Source of the DNA: Aurantimicrobium sp. MWH-Uga1
GTDB taxonomy: Bacteria > Actinomycetota > Actinomycetes > Actinomycetales > Microbacteriaceae
Assembly (NCBI RefSeq): GCF_003325955.1
Contig: NZ_CP030929.1
Coordinates: 1,178,001 to 1,242,000 of the forward strand
Length of the DNA stretch: 64,000 bases
Direction of reading: 5' to 3'
In this document: positions 12,257 to 20,520 of the stretch, piece after piece
How the letters are laid out: each line of letters starts with the position of its first letter
Position numbering within the stretch: the first letter of the stretch is position 1
The notes under the pieces: model-generated
Database searches by the model: none
Told to the model about the DNA's origin: nothing
Seen by the model: only the letters and a program-made list of their open reading frames with translations
Translations under genes and position numbers: made by a program

Positions 12257-13069
12257 TTAGTGTTCCTCAGCCAGCGCGAGCTGGATGTAGACCGTTGTAA
12301 GCAGGGTAAAGACGTATGCCTGCAGCACAGCTACCAACATCTCAAAGAGAGTGAAGATGAAGCCGAAAGCAAACGTTCCGATTCCGAACAGCTTCCAGAA
12401 GCCGTCCATTTCGAAGAAGAAGAACCAGGTTGCCGAGAAGGCCAGTACCAGCAGGAGGTGACCAGCAACCATGTTCATCAACAGACGAAGAGCGAGAGTA
12501 ATCGGACGCAGGATGAAGATCGAGAAGAATTCGATCGGGGTCACGATTACATAAATAGGCCAAGGCACACCTGGTGGGAACAAGGAAGCCTTGAGGAAGG
12601 TCAGCGGGTGCTTCTTCAAACCTGCGTAGACGAAGGCGACATAGGCAACGACGGCCAAAACCAGTGGCAAACCAATGGTGGAGGTTCCGGCAATGTTAAA
12701 GCCAGGAATAATTCCCGGAATGTTCATAGCCAGAACAGTGAAGAAGATGGCGGTCAGAAGAGGAAGGAAGCGCTTAGCGTCTTTCTTGCCAAGAAGATCT
12801 TCTGCGATGTTGACACGCACAACGTCCAGCGCCATTTCAGCCAGCGACTGAGGTTTGGAGGGAACAATCTTGAGGTTACGAGTTGCTAGGGCGAAGAACG
12901 TGATGAGCACAGCAGCCATGATGAAGCGCACCAGAATGATGCGGTTGATCTCAAAAGGCGTGCCGTCAAAGAAGATGACCGGCGGGAAGAATTCGTAGAT
13001 CGATGGCCCGTGAAAGCTCGGAGCGTCCTCTGTGGAGGCGATGAGCTTGGTTACAGCGTTTACTAGCAG
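12257..13069 (-). CDS. atpB: F1Fo ATP synthase a subunit, probable CTG start
   Basis: The channel subunit of Fo; the essential arginine lies in ITLALRLLMNMVAGH, with further conserved helices to the C-terminus. The first usual start codon in frame is a GTG at 12931, but it would give 224 residues and remove the conserved N-terminus. Translation of the frame above it reads FHGPSIYEFFPPVIFF and DGTPFEINRIILV, the normal start of actinobacterial a subunits. From 12932 to the upstream stop at 13205-13207 there is no ATG, GTG or TTG in this frame. A CTG at 13067-13069 has AGGAG six bases upstream (13076-13080) and gives 270 residues, the normal length. An ATA at 13073-13075 is the other, less likely choice. 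Confidence 0.88.
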   Translation of the reverse strand: MLVNAVTKLIASTEDAPSFHGPSIYEFFPPVIFFDGTPFEINRIILVRFIMAAVLITFFALATRNLKIVPSKPQSLAEMALDVVRVNIAEDLLGKKDAKRFLPLLTAIFFTVLAMNIPGIIPGFNIAGTSTIGLPLVLAVVAYVAFVYAGLKKHPLTFLKASLFPPGVPWPIYVIVTPIEFFSIFILRPITLALRLLMNMVAGHLLLVLAFSATWFFFFEMDGFWKLFGIGTFAFGFIFTLFEMLVAVLQAYVFTLLTTVYIQLALAEEH

Positions 13070-13211
13070 CGCTATCTCCTGTTTCGGGGCGTGGAGCTTC
13101 TGCTCTCGCGTCGACGAACATGCGGTGTCCCCCAGCAGTGCAATCTCGTTTGGCTTCGTTGTCGAAACGTGACTGATTGTTCCGCAGTTGGTGCGAGGGA
13201 TTACTCAAGAC

Positions 13212-13240
13212 TTTACAGGCAAAAACGGCTGCTGAGCCAA
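13212..13240 (-). promoter_or_regulatory. possible promoter for the atpB-atpC operon
   Basis: On the minus strand TTGGCT (13235-13240) and TGTAAA (13212-13217) stand 17 bases apart, each matching four of six consensus bases. The position, about 145 bases upstream of the presumed atpB start and downstream of the atpI hairpin, suits an operon promoter. Short motifs like this arise by chance, so this is only a candidate. Confidence 0.25.
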
Positions 13241-13320
13241 TCCCCACGACACTTACCGGTCAGCGGAAAGAGTTTCTTGCAAGCCTTCCCAACTCCCCCA
13301 CAAACACGGGCAAGAACAAA

Positions 13321-13339
13321 CCCCAGACAATGTCTGGGG
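13321..13339 (-). terminator. hairpin between atpI-like gene and atpB
   Basis: CCCCAGAC (13321-13328) and GTCTGGGG (13332-13339) form a perfect eight-base stem around a three-base loop. Read on the minus strand it is followed by TTTGTTCTT. It lies 28 bases beyond the atpI stop. It probably ends or attenuates the upstream message, leaving atpB onward to its own promoter. Confidence 0.5.
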
Positions 13340-13366
13340 TTTGGCACAAAAGCGGTGTAAAGACGG

Positions 13367-13828
13367 TTATTTCAGATCTGAAACATAGGGCATGCGGGTC
13401 TTCATCACAACCACCACATCCACCACGAGAGAGGCGATGACTCCGGCAATCAAGGACAGGAACAATGCCGTGGGATCAATCCACGGCTGATCGCGCAGCG
13501 AGATGGCGGCAACGATGAATGCCACAAACTTCAGAAGCCATGCCCCCAACACAATGGCAAAAAATGCCACAATGTCGTACCGGACGGCAATGAGGATACT
13601 CAGCGCGGTAATTCCAAGGAACACTCCGGCCATGGCTGCCCCAATGACAGCGCTCCACGCGGCTGTTGGTCCAGCGACGAGCAGGCCAATGACTCCGCCC
13701 ACCACTGCTATCGCTGCGGCGAAAGCGAAGCCATAGGCCAAGGTTCGCTTGAGTACGGGAACAGAACTGGGAATTACCCTCCCAGCAGAGCTGGCAGAAG
13801 CAGGAGTTGTCGCATCAGGATTAGTCAT
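13367..13828 (-). CDS. AtpI-like small membrane protein (ATP synthase protein I position)
   Basis: A 153-residue protein with a polar N-terminus of about 28 residues and four predicted membrane helices (roughly 31-52, 57-80, 84-106, 116-140), ending in a short basic tail. In actinobacteria the gene between wecA and atpB encodes such a four-helix protein of the AtpI type, thought to assist insertion or assembly of the c ring. Sequence similarity in this family is low, so the call rests on topology, size and the conserved position. Confidence 0.75.
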   Translation of the reverse strand: MTNPDATTPASASSAGRVIPSSVPVLKRTLAYGFAFAAAIAVVGGVIGLLVAGPTAAWSAVIGAAMAGVFLGITALSILIAVRYDIVAFFAIVLGAWLLKFVAFIVAAISLRDQPWIDPTALFLSLIAGVIASLVVDVVVVMKTRMPYVSDLK

Positions 13829-13840
13829 CGTTGTTAGACC

Positions 13841-15157
13841 CTAGTTCTCTTTCTCATTAGCAAATTTTGGCGTGGCACTCTTACCGCGCTTGACGATTCC
13901 GTCACCTAAATCAATCTGTCCTGTAGCACCGGCAATAACCTCTTCTGCTGGGACAGGAATCTCATCCTCAAACTTGTTACTGGCAGCATCTAGAGGGTCA
14001 TACTCGGCTAAGACAGCATCGTTTTTGAGCGACTGAATTGCCACTTCTGCTTTTTGGCGTCTGGTCAGCGGCAGCACCGTCAACACGGTGCTGAGGATTG
14101 TTCCCACAATCAAGAACACGATGGCGATGGCATAGGGCTTCACAATAAAGAACAACAAGAAGCCAATCGAGACCACAGCAGTCCAGGTGTAGAGAATGAG
14201 CACTGCTTGCAGGTGGGAGTGCCCCATATCCAGAAGGCGGTGGTGCAAATGTTTACGGTCAGCCGTAAAAGGAGACTTGCCCGCACTCACTCGTCGCAAC
14301 ACAGCCAGTGAGAAATCAACCAGTGGCAACAGCAAGATGGCAAAGGGAAGCATGATGGGCAAGAACGCAGGCAGCAGCTGAGACTTACCCAAACCGGTTT
14401 CCGTAAACGCGCTGGGATCAATCTGACCGGTAACGGCAATAGCACCCACTGCCATAAGTAGCCCTACCAGCATGGAACCAGCATCACCCATGAACAAGCG
14501 CGCCTTATGCCAGTTGAAGGGCAAGAACCCTGCACACGCTCCGACAAGAACAGCGGCAATCAACGAGGCGAGGTTGAAGTAGTTGGAGGGGCTTGTCTCG
14601 CGAGCTAATAAGTAGCTATAGATCAAGAACACCCCGTTCGAAATTAACGAGACACCGGCTACCAAACCGTCAAGGCCATCAATGAAGTTGACCGCGTTCA
14701 TGACAAGCACGATCACGAAGATGGTGAGCAGGAAAGACATCGTGGGTGACCCCACTGTGATGCCGCCGATAGGCAAGGACAGAATTTGCACTCCCTGCCA
14801 GGCAACCAAAGCCGCAATACCTAACTGAGCCGCAAGCTTGATAGTCCAGTCCAAATCCCACAGATCATCGAGCACACCCACCAGAACAATCAAGAAAGCT
14901 GCGCCCATAATGGCCAACACAGGCCCTGGCTGGGCAAAGATAACGTGGAAGAAATCAATCTGGCTTGCCACGATGAAGGCAACCAAAATTCCAAGGAACA
15001 TGGCCACGCCACCCAAACGAGGGGTGGGAGTGGTGTGAACATCGCGCTCACGAATCTTGGGATAAAGCTTGTATTTCAGACTCAGACGCCTAATGGCAAA
15101 AGAGAACCCAAACGTCACTAGTGCGGTGGCAAAAGCCATCAGTGCAAGCATCACCAT
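13841..15157 (-). CDS. wecA: WecA/TagO-like polyprenyl-phosphate sugar-1-phosphate transferase
   Basis: A 438-residue membrane enzyme of the MraY/WecA family, with about ten helices. Recognisable are the N-terminal HTTPTPRLGGVAMFLG (cytoplasmic loop), VNFIDGLDGLVAGV with the catalytic aspartates, LFMGDAGSMLVG and the histidine-rich RKHLHHRLLDMGH loop. Family members transfer a sugar phosphate, usually GlcNAc-1-P, from a UDP-sugar to a polyprenyl phosphate, the first step of cell-wall linker or surface polysaccharide synthesis. A polar C-terminal tail of about 90 residues follows the last helix. It begins five bases after the sua5 stop. It may prime the polysaccharides built by the island at 31.9-60.9 kb; that is inference. 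Confidence 0.92.
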   Translation of the reverse strand: MVMLALMAFATALVTFGFSFAIRRLSLKYKLYPKIRERDVHTTPTPRLGGVAMFLGILVAFIVASQIDFFHVIFAQPGPVLAIMGAAFLIVLVGVLDDLWDLDWTIKLAAQLGIAALVAWQGVQILSLPIGGITVGSPTMSFLLTIFVIVLVMNAVNFIDGLDGLVAGVSLISNGVFLIYSYLLARETSPSNYFNLASLIAAVLVGACAGFLPFNWHKARLFMGDAGSMLVGLLMAVGAIAVTGQIDPSAFTETGLGKSQLLPAFLPIMLPFAILLLPLVDFSLAVLRRVSAGKSPFTADRKHLHHRLLDMGHSHLQAVLILYTWTAVVSIGFLLFFIVKPYAIAIVFLIVGTILSTVLTVLPLTRRQKAEVAIQSLKNDAVLAEYDPLDAASNKFEDEIPVPAEEVIAGATGQIDLGDGIVKRGKSATPKFANEKEN

Positions 15158-15162
15158 AAGAG

Positions 15163-15840
15163 TTAGCCCACCACGTCTGTCGATGGTTCGAGAGCATCAC
15201 CGATGACCTCGCGTAGCTGCGCAGCAGAAATCACACCGTCGCGCAGAATACGAATGCCACCTTCGCCACGAGAAAGCGCCGTTGCATCCACAATGGTGGA
15301 GGCTAAACCGGCGGTCGCTTCCCCCCCATCCAAATACACCTCAACGCGTGCACCCAACTGGTCATGAGCACCCTGGGCGGTAATCGCTGCAGGCTGTCCC
15401 GTGAGGTTCGCTGAGGACACTGCCAATGGTCCAGTCTCGGCAAGAAGTTCCAAAGCAACCGGGTGTGAAGGAACACGCACAGCAACCGTTCCGTTGGTGT
15501 CTCCTAAGTCCCAGGCCAAGGAAGGCTGTGCTTCCAAGATGATTGTCAGACCGCCTGGCCAAAAAGCATCCACCAGAGCTCGTACCTCATCGGGGATGTT
15601 GTGGGCCAAACCATCCATCGTTGCCACCGACGGCATCAGCACTGGTGGTGGTGATTGTCGACCGCGCCCCTTTGCCTCCAGGAGCAATTGAACTGCTTCA
15701 GGGCTGAACGCATTTGCCCCGACACCGTAAACGGTGTCAGTGGGCAAGACGACGAGTTGACCTTTGGCAACGGCTTGCCTAGCAAGCCGTGTTCCGGTCA
15801 TGAGCTCAGCGTTATCTGAGCAGTCGTAGATGCGTGACAT
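15163..15840 (-). CDS. tsaC: L-threonylcarbamoyladenylate synthase (Sua5/YwlC/TsaC)
   Basis: A 225-residue cytoplasmic enzyme that makes threonylcarbamoyl-AMP from threonine, bicarbonate and ATP for the t6A modification of tRNAs reading ANN codons. Seen are the N-terminal VVLPTDTVYGVGANAF, the KGRGRQSPPPVLM loop that corresponds to KxR of the family, and AVSSANLTGQPA, all in the right order. It lacks the extra C-terminal Sua5 domain, so it is the short form. Its place between prmC and wecA is conserved in actinobacteria, although a glycosyltransferase here separates it from prmC. Confidence 0.94.
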   Translation of the reverse strand: MSRIYDCSDNAELMTGTRLARQAVAKGQLVVLPTDTVYGVGANAFSPEAVQLLLEAKGRGRQSPPPVLMPSVATMDGLAHNIPDEVRALVDAFWPGGLTIILEAQPSLAWDLGDTNGTVAVRVPSHPVALELLAETGPLAVSSANLTGQPAAITAQGAHDQLGARVEVYLDGGEATAGLASTIVDATALSRGEGGIRILRDGVISAAQLREVIGDALEPSTDVVG

Positions 15841-15878
15841 AACCCACCCAGTTTAGAGGGGAAGAGCTTTGCACACCC

Positions 15879-16865
15879 TTAGAGCGGCTGAACCAGATCG
15901 CGCAACACGTCACGGGGACCATTGCTTACCCGGAAGTAACGACCGGTAAAAACCTGTCCCAGAACGGGGACCCAGCGAATCACACGATTCTTGGGATATG
16001 CAGAACGAGCTTCTTGGAACTTCTGTGCTGAACTGATGAGCTGCAACGCACGTGCATTTGCACCAAGCTCTGGTGCGCGCTGAGCCAAACTCGTGATCCG
16101 GCTCAACAGACGAGCGTTCCGCTGCGTTCCCTCGGCCCGCAATTTGGCCATGCGCGTTGCCATGGTGTTCTTTTTCACCCCGATTTGATTCGACGAATGT
16201 TGCCGATAGGAAATCAGAGGCCCGGTCACACCAAACTTCTCACCACCGATTGCTGCCACCATGGCTAGCCATTCGTCATGAACCCAGCCCTCAGGGAAGG
16301 GGGCTGCCTTCTCGAACACTGTTCGCGAGAAGGCTGCGGTTGCTCCGGTGACAATATTGCGCTTGATCAAAACGTTCACAGGTTCAGACGTGATGCCTTC
16401 ACGTTCTGAATTCTTTAGTGCGAGAGCCTCGAACAGGGTGTGTCCGAGAGGTGCACCTTCACCGTCGATGAGCTCAGCATCCCCGAATACAAACCCTGCA
16501 CCTGCATCCATCAGCGCTGCGCCGGTTTCTAGTCGTGTGGGGAGCCACAGATCGTCTTGATCTGCCAGGAAGATGTAGGGCTTGGTTGTTGCTGCAATAG
16601 CTTGCTCAAAATTCTTGGTGACGCCCAGTGAAGCTTTGTTCTGCAGGACGGTGAGTTTGATTCTGCCCAGAATGGTTTTGTGCTCAACAAGCTTTTCCCA
16701 CGTTTGCTTCAGCAGTGCAACAGTGCCATCTGTTGACCCATCATCAGAAACAATGATTTCTGCAGGGAGCAGTGTTTGGGTAGCCATGGTCTCTAACTGG
16801 GCTGCGATGTAGTGGGCACCGTTGAAGGTGCACATCGCCACCGAGATGTTCGGTGATATTGCCAC
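15879..16865 (-). CDS. family 2 glycosyltransferase
   Basis: A 328-residue GT-A enzyme. It begins (GTG start) ISVAMCTFNGAHYIAAQLE, then VSDDGSTDGT, the DXD-type motif ADQDDLW, and NIVTGATAAF with a conserved HDEWLA acceptor-side motif near 200. The whole pattern, including WLHDEWL/WVHDEWL and ISYRQH/ISYRLH, matches the glycosyltransferase at 51015-51983, so the two are paralogues. The donor and acceptor cannot be told from sequence. The gene is inserted between sua5 and prmC, which usually adjoin, and may act on a surface polysaccharide. Confidence 0.88.
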   Translation of the reverse strand: MAISPNISVAMCTFNGAHYIAAQLETMATQTLLPAEIIVSDDGSTDGTVALLKQTWEKLVEHKTILGRIKLTVLQNKASLGVTKNFEQAIAATTKPYIFLADQDDLWLPTRLETGAALMDAGAGFVFGDAELIDGEGAPLGHTLFEALALKNSEREGITSEPVNVLIKRNIVTGATAAFSRTVFEKAAPFPEGWVHDEWLAMVAAIGGEKFGVTGPLISYRQHSSNQIGVKKNTMATRMAKLRAEGTQRNARLLSRITSLAQRAPELGANARALQLISSAQKFQEARSAYPKNRVIRWVPVLGQVFTGRYFRVSNGPRDVLRDLVQPL

Positions 16866-16905
16866 AGTGAACTCCCCTTGCTTGAGCTAGCCCAGAAAGG
16901 CCAGT

Positions 16906-17805
16906 TTACGGGCGAGTAGCCGTTGTATAGCGGTCACGGCCAACCAAATCGCGATGTGTCGCAGTAGCTCGCCAGCCATCAGCACTGAGAATGCTGCGAA
17001 TATCAGCACCTTGAAGCTCGCCATGCTCAAGCATGAGCTGAGCTCCAGGACGGCCAAGAATGAGGCCAACGCGGGAGACTTCCCGCACTACATCCAGCCC
17101 GTCTTCACCGCCATAGAGCGCAAGGGAAGGGTCAAAGAGGCGAACCTCTGGATCTCTGGGGATTGCGTCAACAGGAATATAGGGAGGGTTCGACACAACC
17201 ACAGCGACAGTTCCCTCGAGCTCGGGGTAGATAGACAAGAGTTCATCCCCGGCTAGATCTCCAGGAACTAAGTGAGCATTAGCACCACCGAGTGCTGAGA
17301 AGTTCTTACTTGTCCACGGCAATGCGTCCGGACTTTTCTCCACGGCATATATGTGGGCATGGGGAACTTCCGTTGCCATCGCTAGCGCGATCGCGCCAGA
17401 GCCTGTTCCTAAGTCCACTGCTGTGGGAGAAGGTTCAGCCAGCGAACGCAAAGCATCGATGGCCATCCCGGCTAATTGTTCAGTTTCAGGCCTAGGAACA
17501 AATACTCCAGGGCCCACGGAGAGCGTGAGGGATCTAAACCATGCCACACCCAAAATGTGTTGCAGTGGTTCGCGACCGGCACGACGCTCAACGAGCTGTC
17601 TTATCAGGAGCGCTGATTCTCCAGGAACTGTGAACCCTGTCACCACTTTGGAGGCGAGTTCGCCGCGGCTGAAACTGAGAACGTGAGCAATAAGAAGTTC
17701 TGCGTCAACCTCTGCATCAGGCACTCCAACTGCGCTGAGAGTCGATATTGCCCACTGACGAAGGTCAGTGACAGCAATATCGTCAGCGTGTGCAGAAAGG
17801 GTCAT
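16906..17805 (-). CDS. prmC: peptide chain release factor N5-glutamine methyltransferase
   Basis: The ATG at 17805 gives 299 residues starting MTLSAHADDIAVTD; an in-frame GTG at 17853 would add 16 residues without clear family match. The N-terminal helical domain includes AELLIAHVLSFSRGEL, the middle has the SAM-binding VDLGTGSGAIALAMA, and the catalytic NPPY motif (VVVSNPPYIP) is intact. PrmC methylates the glutamine of the GGQ motif in RF1 and RF2. It normally follows prfA directly; here about 5 kb of other genes lie between them. Confidence 0.93.
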   Translation of the reverse strand: MTLSAHADDIAVTDLRQWAISTLSAVGVPDAEVDAELLIAHVLSFSRGELASKVVTGFTVPGESALLIRQLVERRAGREPLQHILGVAWFRSLTLSVGPGVFVPRPETEQLAGMAIDALRSLAEPSPTAVDLGTGSGAIALAMATEVPHAHIYAVEKSPDALPWTSKNFSALGGANAHLVPGDLAGDELLSIYPELEGTVAVVVSNPPYIPVDAIPRDPEVRLFDPSLALYGGEDGLDVVREVSRVGLILGRPGAQLMLEHGELQGADIRSILSADGWRATATHRDLVGRDRYTTATRP

Positions 17806-17903
17806 GATGTCTTCGAACGTAACAGAACTAGGAAGATTGCGTGGACGTGCCACATAATCAGAGAACGCTTTAGTACTACCCCAACAAGAGAAACAGGTTC
17901 ATC

Positions 17904-18839
17904 GTGGCTCGTCTATATGACAACATCACTGACGTTACCGGGAACACCCCCCTGGTACGTATCAACCGTTTGACCGAAGGCGCTGGTGCCACGGTTTACG
18001 CCAAGCTCGAGTTCTACAACCCCGGCAACTCCGTCAAGGACCGCCTGGGTAAGGCCATCATTGACGCTGCAGAGAAGTCTGGTGCGCTCAAGCCCGGTGG
18101 AACCATCGTGGAAGGAACCTCCGGAAACACCGGTATTGCTCTTGCCCTTGTTGGTGCCGCTCGCGGCTACAAGGTCATCTTGACTATGCCTGAGACCATG
18201 AGTATCGAGCGCCGCGTGCTCGTTCGTGCATACGGCGCCGAAGTCGTCCTCACTCCTGGTTCTGAAGGTATGCGCGGTGCGGTATCTCGCGCTGAAGAAA
18301 TCGTTGCCAACACTCCTGGCGCCATTCTTGCTCGCCAGTTTGAGAACGAGGCAAACCCTGCAATTCACCGTGCCACCACTGCTGAAGAGGTCTGGGCTGA
18401 CACCGACGGTAAGGTTGACATCTTCATGGCAGGTGTCGGTACCGGTGGAACTATCACCGGAACCGGTCAGCGCTTGAAGGAACTCAACCCAGACATTCAG
18501 ATCATCGCTGTTGAGCCTGAAGAGTCCCCCATTCTCAACGGTGGAGCACCAGGTCCTCACAAGATCCAGGGAATTGGTGCAAACTTCGTTCCCCCCATCT
18601 TGGACACCACCGTCTATGACGAGGTCTTTGATGTGAACTTCGAACAGTCCCTCGAGACGGCACGTCGTCTCGCAGCTGAAGAAGGCATCCTTGCCGGTAT
18701 CTCCACCGGTGCGATCTTCTACGCAGCTAACGAGGTTGCCCGCCGTCCAGAAAACGCTGGCAAGACCATCGTGGCTATCGTATGTGACTACGGCGAGCGC
18801 TATGTATCCACTGCGCTGTGGGAGCCTTTCAAGGACTAA
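17904..18839 (+). CDS. cysK: cysteine synthase A (O-acetylserine sulfhydrylase)
   Basis: A 311-residue PLP enzyme that makes cysteine from O-acetylserine and sulfide. The PLP lysine is K45 in NPGNSVKDR, the substrate loop TSGNTG is at 72-77, and the phosphate-binding [10 protein letters not shown] lies near 177. It starts at GTG with AGG six bases upstream. It is followed by cysE, the enzyme that supplies its substrate and usually binds it in the cysteine synthase complex. The pair is on the opposite strand from the prfA-prmC genes around it. The codon bias is strong and regular, as in highly expressed genes. Confidence 0.97.
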   Translation: MARLYDNITDVTGNTPLVRINRLTEGAGATVYAKLEFYNPGNSVKDRLGKAIIDAAEKSGALKPGGTIVEGTSGNTGIALALVGAARGYKVILTMPETMSIERRVLVRAYGAEVVLTPGSEGMRGAVSRAEEIVANTPGAILARQFENEANPAIHRATTAEEVWADTDGKVDIFMAGVGTGGTITGTGQRLKELNPDIQIIAVEPEESPILNGGAPGPHKIQGIGANFVPPILDTTVYDEVFDVNFEQSLETARRLAAEEGILAGISTGAIFYAANEVARRPENAGKTIVAIVCDYGERYVSTALWEPFKD

Positions 18840-18854
18840 TTCCCTCAATGCATC

Positions 18855-18886
18855 AACAATGCCCACCTTTTCAGGTGGGCATTGTT
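18855..18886 (+). terminator. strong hairpin between cysK and cysE
   Basis: AACAATGCCCACCT (18855-18868) pairs perfectly with AGGTGGGCATTGTT (18873-18886) around a four-base loop. It begins 15 bases after the cysK stop and ends 45 bases before the cysE start. There is no T tract after it on the plus strand, so it may be a Rho-independent terminator of weak type, a message-end stabiliser, or a device that lowers cysE expression relative to cysK. Confidence 0.5.
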
Positions 18887-18931
18887 CGTGGTCAAGGGAA
18901 TACAGAGAACTTCGGTAGCCTTGTAAGTCTT

Positions 18932-19516
18932 ATGCTCAACATCCGTGAAGACATCGCTAATGCGCGATCCCATGACCCCGCTGCACGTTCAGCGTTTGAA
19001 ACATGGGTGGTTGCCTCTGGTCTTCACGCCGTTTGGGCACACCGCTGGCACCACTGGTTATGGAATCACGGTTTCAAGTTCATTGCCCGGGTGGGGTCCC
19101 AATGGACGAGATTCTGGACAGGTATTGAGATCCATCCAGGTGCCTCTATTGGCCGTCGTTTCTTTATTGATCACGGCATGGGTGTTGTGATTGGCGAGAC
19201 CGCTGAAATCGGTGATGACGTCATGATGTATCACGGCGTCACTCTTGGTGGGCGTTCTCTGGAGCACGGTAAGCGTCACCCCACCATTGAAAACAACGTC
19301 ACCATCGGTGCTGGTGCAAAGATTCTGGGGCCCATTACTGTTGGCCACAACAGCGCTATTGGCGCAAATGCCGTGGTTGTCAAAGACGTCCCTGCAGATT
19401 CGCAGGTTGTCGGTATTCCAGGTGTTGCACGCCCGCGCAACGGCATGGTTGCTGTACCCGGAGAAGCTGTCGACGACAGCGGACGTTCTTGGGTTGACCC
19501 AGCGATGTTTATCTAG
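18932..19516 (+). CDS. cysE: serine O-acetyltransferase
   Basis: The ATG at 18932 is used, giving 194 residues starting [19 protein letters not shown]; longer versions would cross the hairpin and the cysK stop. The short N-terminal helical part ([17 protein letters not shown]) is followed by the left-handed beta helix with [28 protein letters not shown], where the histidine is catalytic, and the hexapeptide repeats to about residue 165. It acetylates serine with acetyl-CoA for CysK. It is the compact form found in Gram-positive bacteria. Confidence 0.95.
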   Translation: MLNIREDIANARSHDPAARSAFETWVVASGLHAVWAHRWHHWLWNHGFKFIARVGSQWTRFWTGIEIHPGASIGRRFFIDHGMGVVIGETAEIGDDVMMYHGVTLGGRSLEHGKRHPTIENNVTIGAGAKILGPITVGHNSAIGANAVVVKDVPADSQVVGIPGVARPRNGMVAVPGEAVDDSGRSWVDPAMFI

Positions 19517-19527
19517 GCTCGGATTAT

Positions 19528-20520
19528 CTAAGCTCTAGCAGCTTCCAGAGAATACTTCGCTATCTTTTTCTCATCTTCGAGTGAGATGTTCAATGCTCGG
19601 TGAATATTGACCCACTTAGTCCAGGCGTAAGCAGGGTTAACAAGCAACCACTTGAGCTTTTGCACAAAGTTATAGTCGCGATCTCGCACGATACGTGAAG
19701 TCGAAACCAGAATGTCTCTCACTGCGCGAAGTTTTGCTTGAATCCACGACAGAGACTGGCGGCCTTGTCCCACTCTGCGCATGCCCAACGTTTCGTCAAA
19801 AATACGCTTGCCATATTCGGAGAAGGTCACATCATTGGAGTGCTCAACAATGGCTGTTGCTGCATATGCTTTGCGATAGCCGGCTTTGAGGAGATCTTGT
19901 GCGAAAGCCATATCTTCGGAATAGTTCACATCACGGTAAGCAATGACGTTGAGCAGGAAGTCTCGACGTGTTGCCGAGTTCACATCTGAATAGAACAGTT
20001 CACCAGGTGTGAGTTCATGAGCCTTATTGAGAGAACCATCAATAACGGTCGTTTCACCGTCAGGGCCGCAGGCCCTGAATACTCCCTCTATTTCATACTT
20101 GAGCAATGGTGAGCAATTGCTTCGAGCGATGTGCTTTCCCACAACCCCAACACAGTTGAGCCCAGCAGGATCCAAGGGGGCTGTGATGTTGGTGAGCCAA
20201 TTGGAATCGGCAGGAATAGCGTCATGACTGAGATAAGCAATGTTGGTACCCCGAGCTAATTTGGCCGCCAAGTTCCGAGTTTTGCCATGGCCAAATTCTG
20301 AGCCTGGAATCTCAACAAATCTCACCGTTGGGTGGGCCGCAATGATGTCTAATGTGGAATCGCTCGAGCCAGAGTCAATGATGAGAATCTCGAAGGTGCC
20401 CGCAAAGTTTTGCTTTTCAACGGAGTTGAGTAGCTGGTCAAGATACTTCTCCCCGTTGAATGTGGGAATGAACACGGTTGCGTCAACCGCTTGTGTACTT
20501 TCTGGACCGACGAGGGGCAT
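19528..20520 (-). CDS. family 2 glycosyltransferase, rhamnosyltransferase-like
   Basis: A 330-residue GT-A enzyme. It starts TVFIPTFNGEKYLDQLL and has DSGSSDSTLDI, the region GHGKTRNLAA and YLSHDAIP where the metal-binding DXD usually sits, and a C-terminal helical part. Its best match by pattern is the RfbF/rhamnosyltransferase group (GSEFGHGKTRN is characteristic). Its ATG shares a base with the stop of the next glycosyltransferase (TAATG), and both follow the aminotransferase gene, so the three form one operon. Acceptor unknown. Confidence 0.87.
   Translation of the reverse strand: MPLVGPESTQAVDATVFIPTFNGEKYLDQLLNSVEKQNFAGTFEILIIDSGSSDSTLDIIAAHPTVRFVEIPGSEFGHGKTRNLAAKLARGTNIAYLSHDAIPADSNWLTNITAPLDPAGLNCVGVVGKHIARSNCSPLLKYEIEGVFRACGPDGETTVIDGSLNKAHELTPGELFYSDVNSATRRDFLLNVIAYRDVNYSEDMAFAQDLLKAGYRKAYAATAIVEHSNDVTFSEYGKRIFDETLGMRRVGQGRQSLSWIQAKLRAVRDILVSTSRIVRDRDYNFVQKLKWLLVNPAYAWTKWVNIHRALNISLEDEKKIAKYSLEAARA

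Noticed and set aside
17913..18866. 317-residue open frame antisense to cysK
   Set aside because: It mirrors the codon pattern of cysK, which has few rare codons, so stops are missing by chance on the other strand; it shows no family motif.
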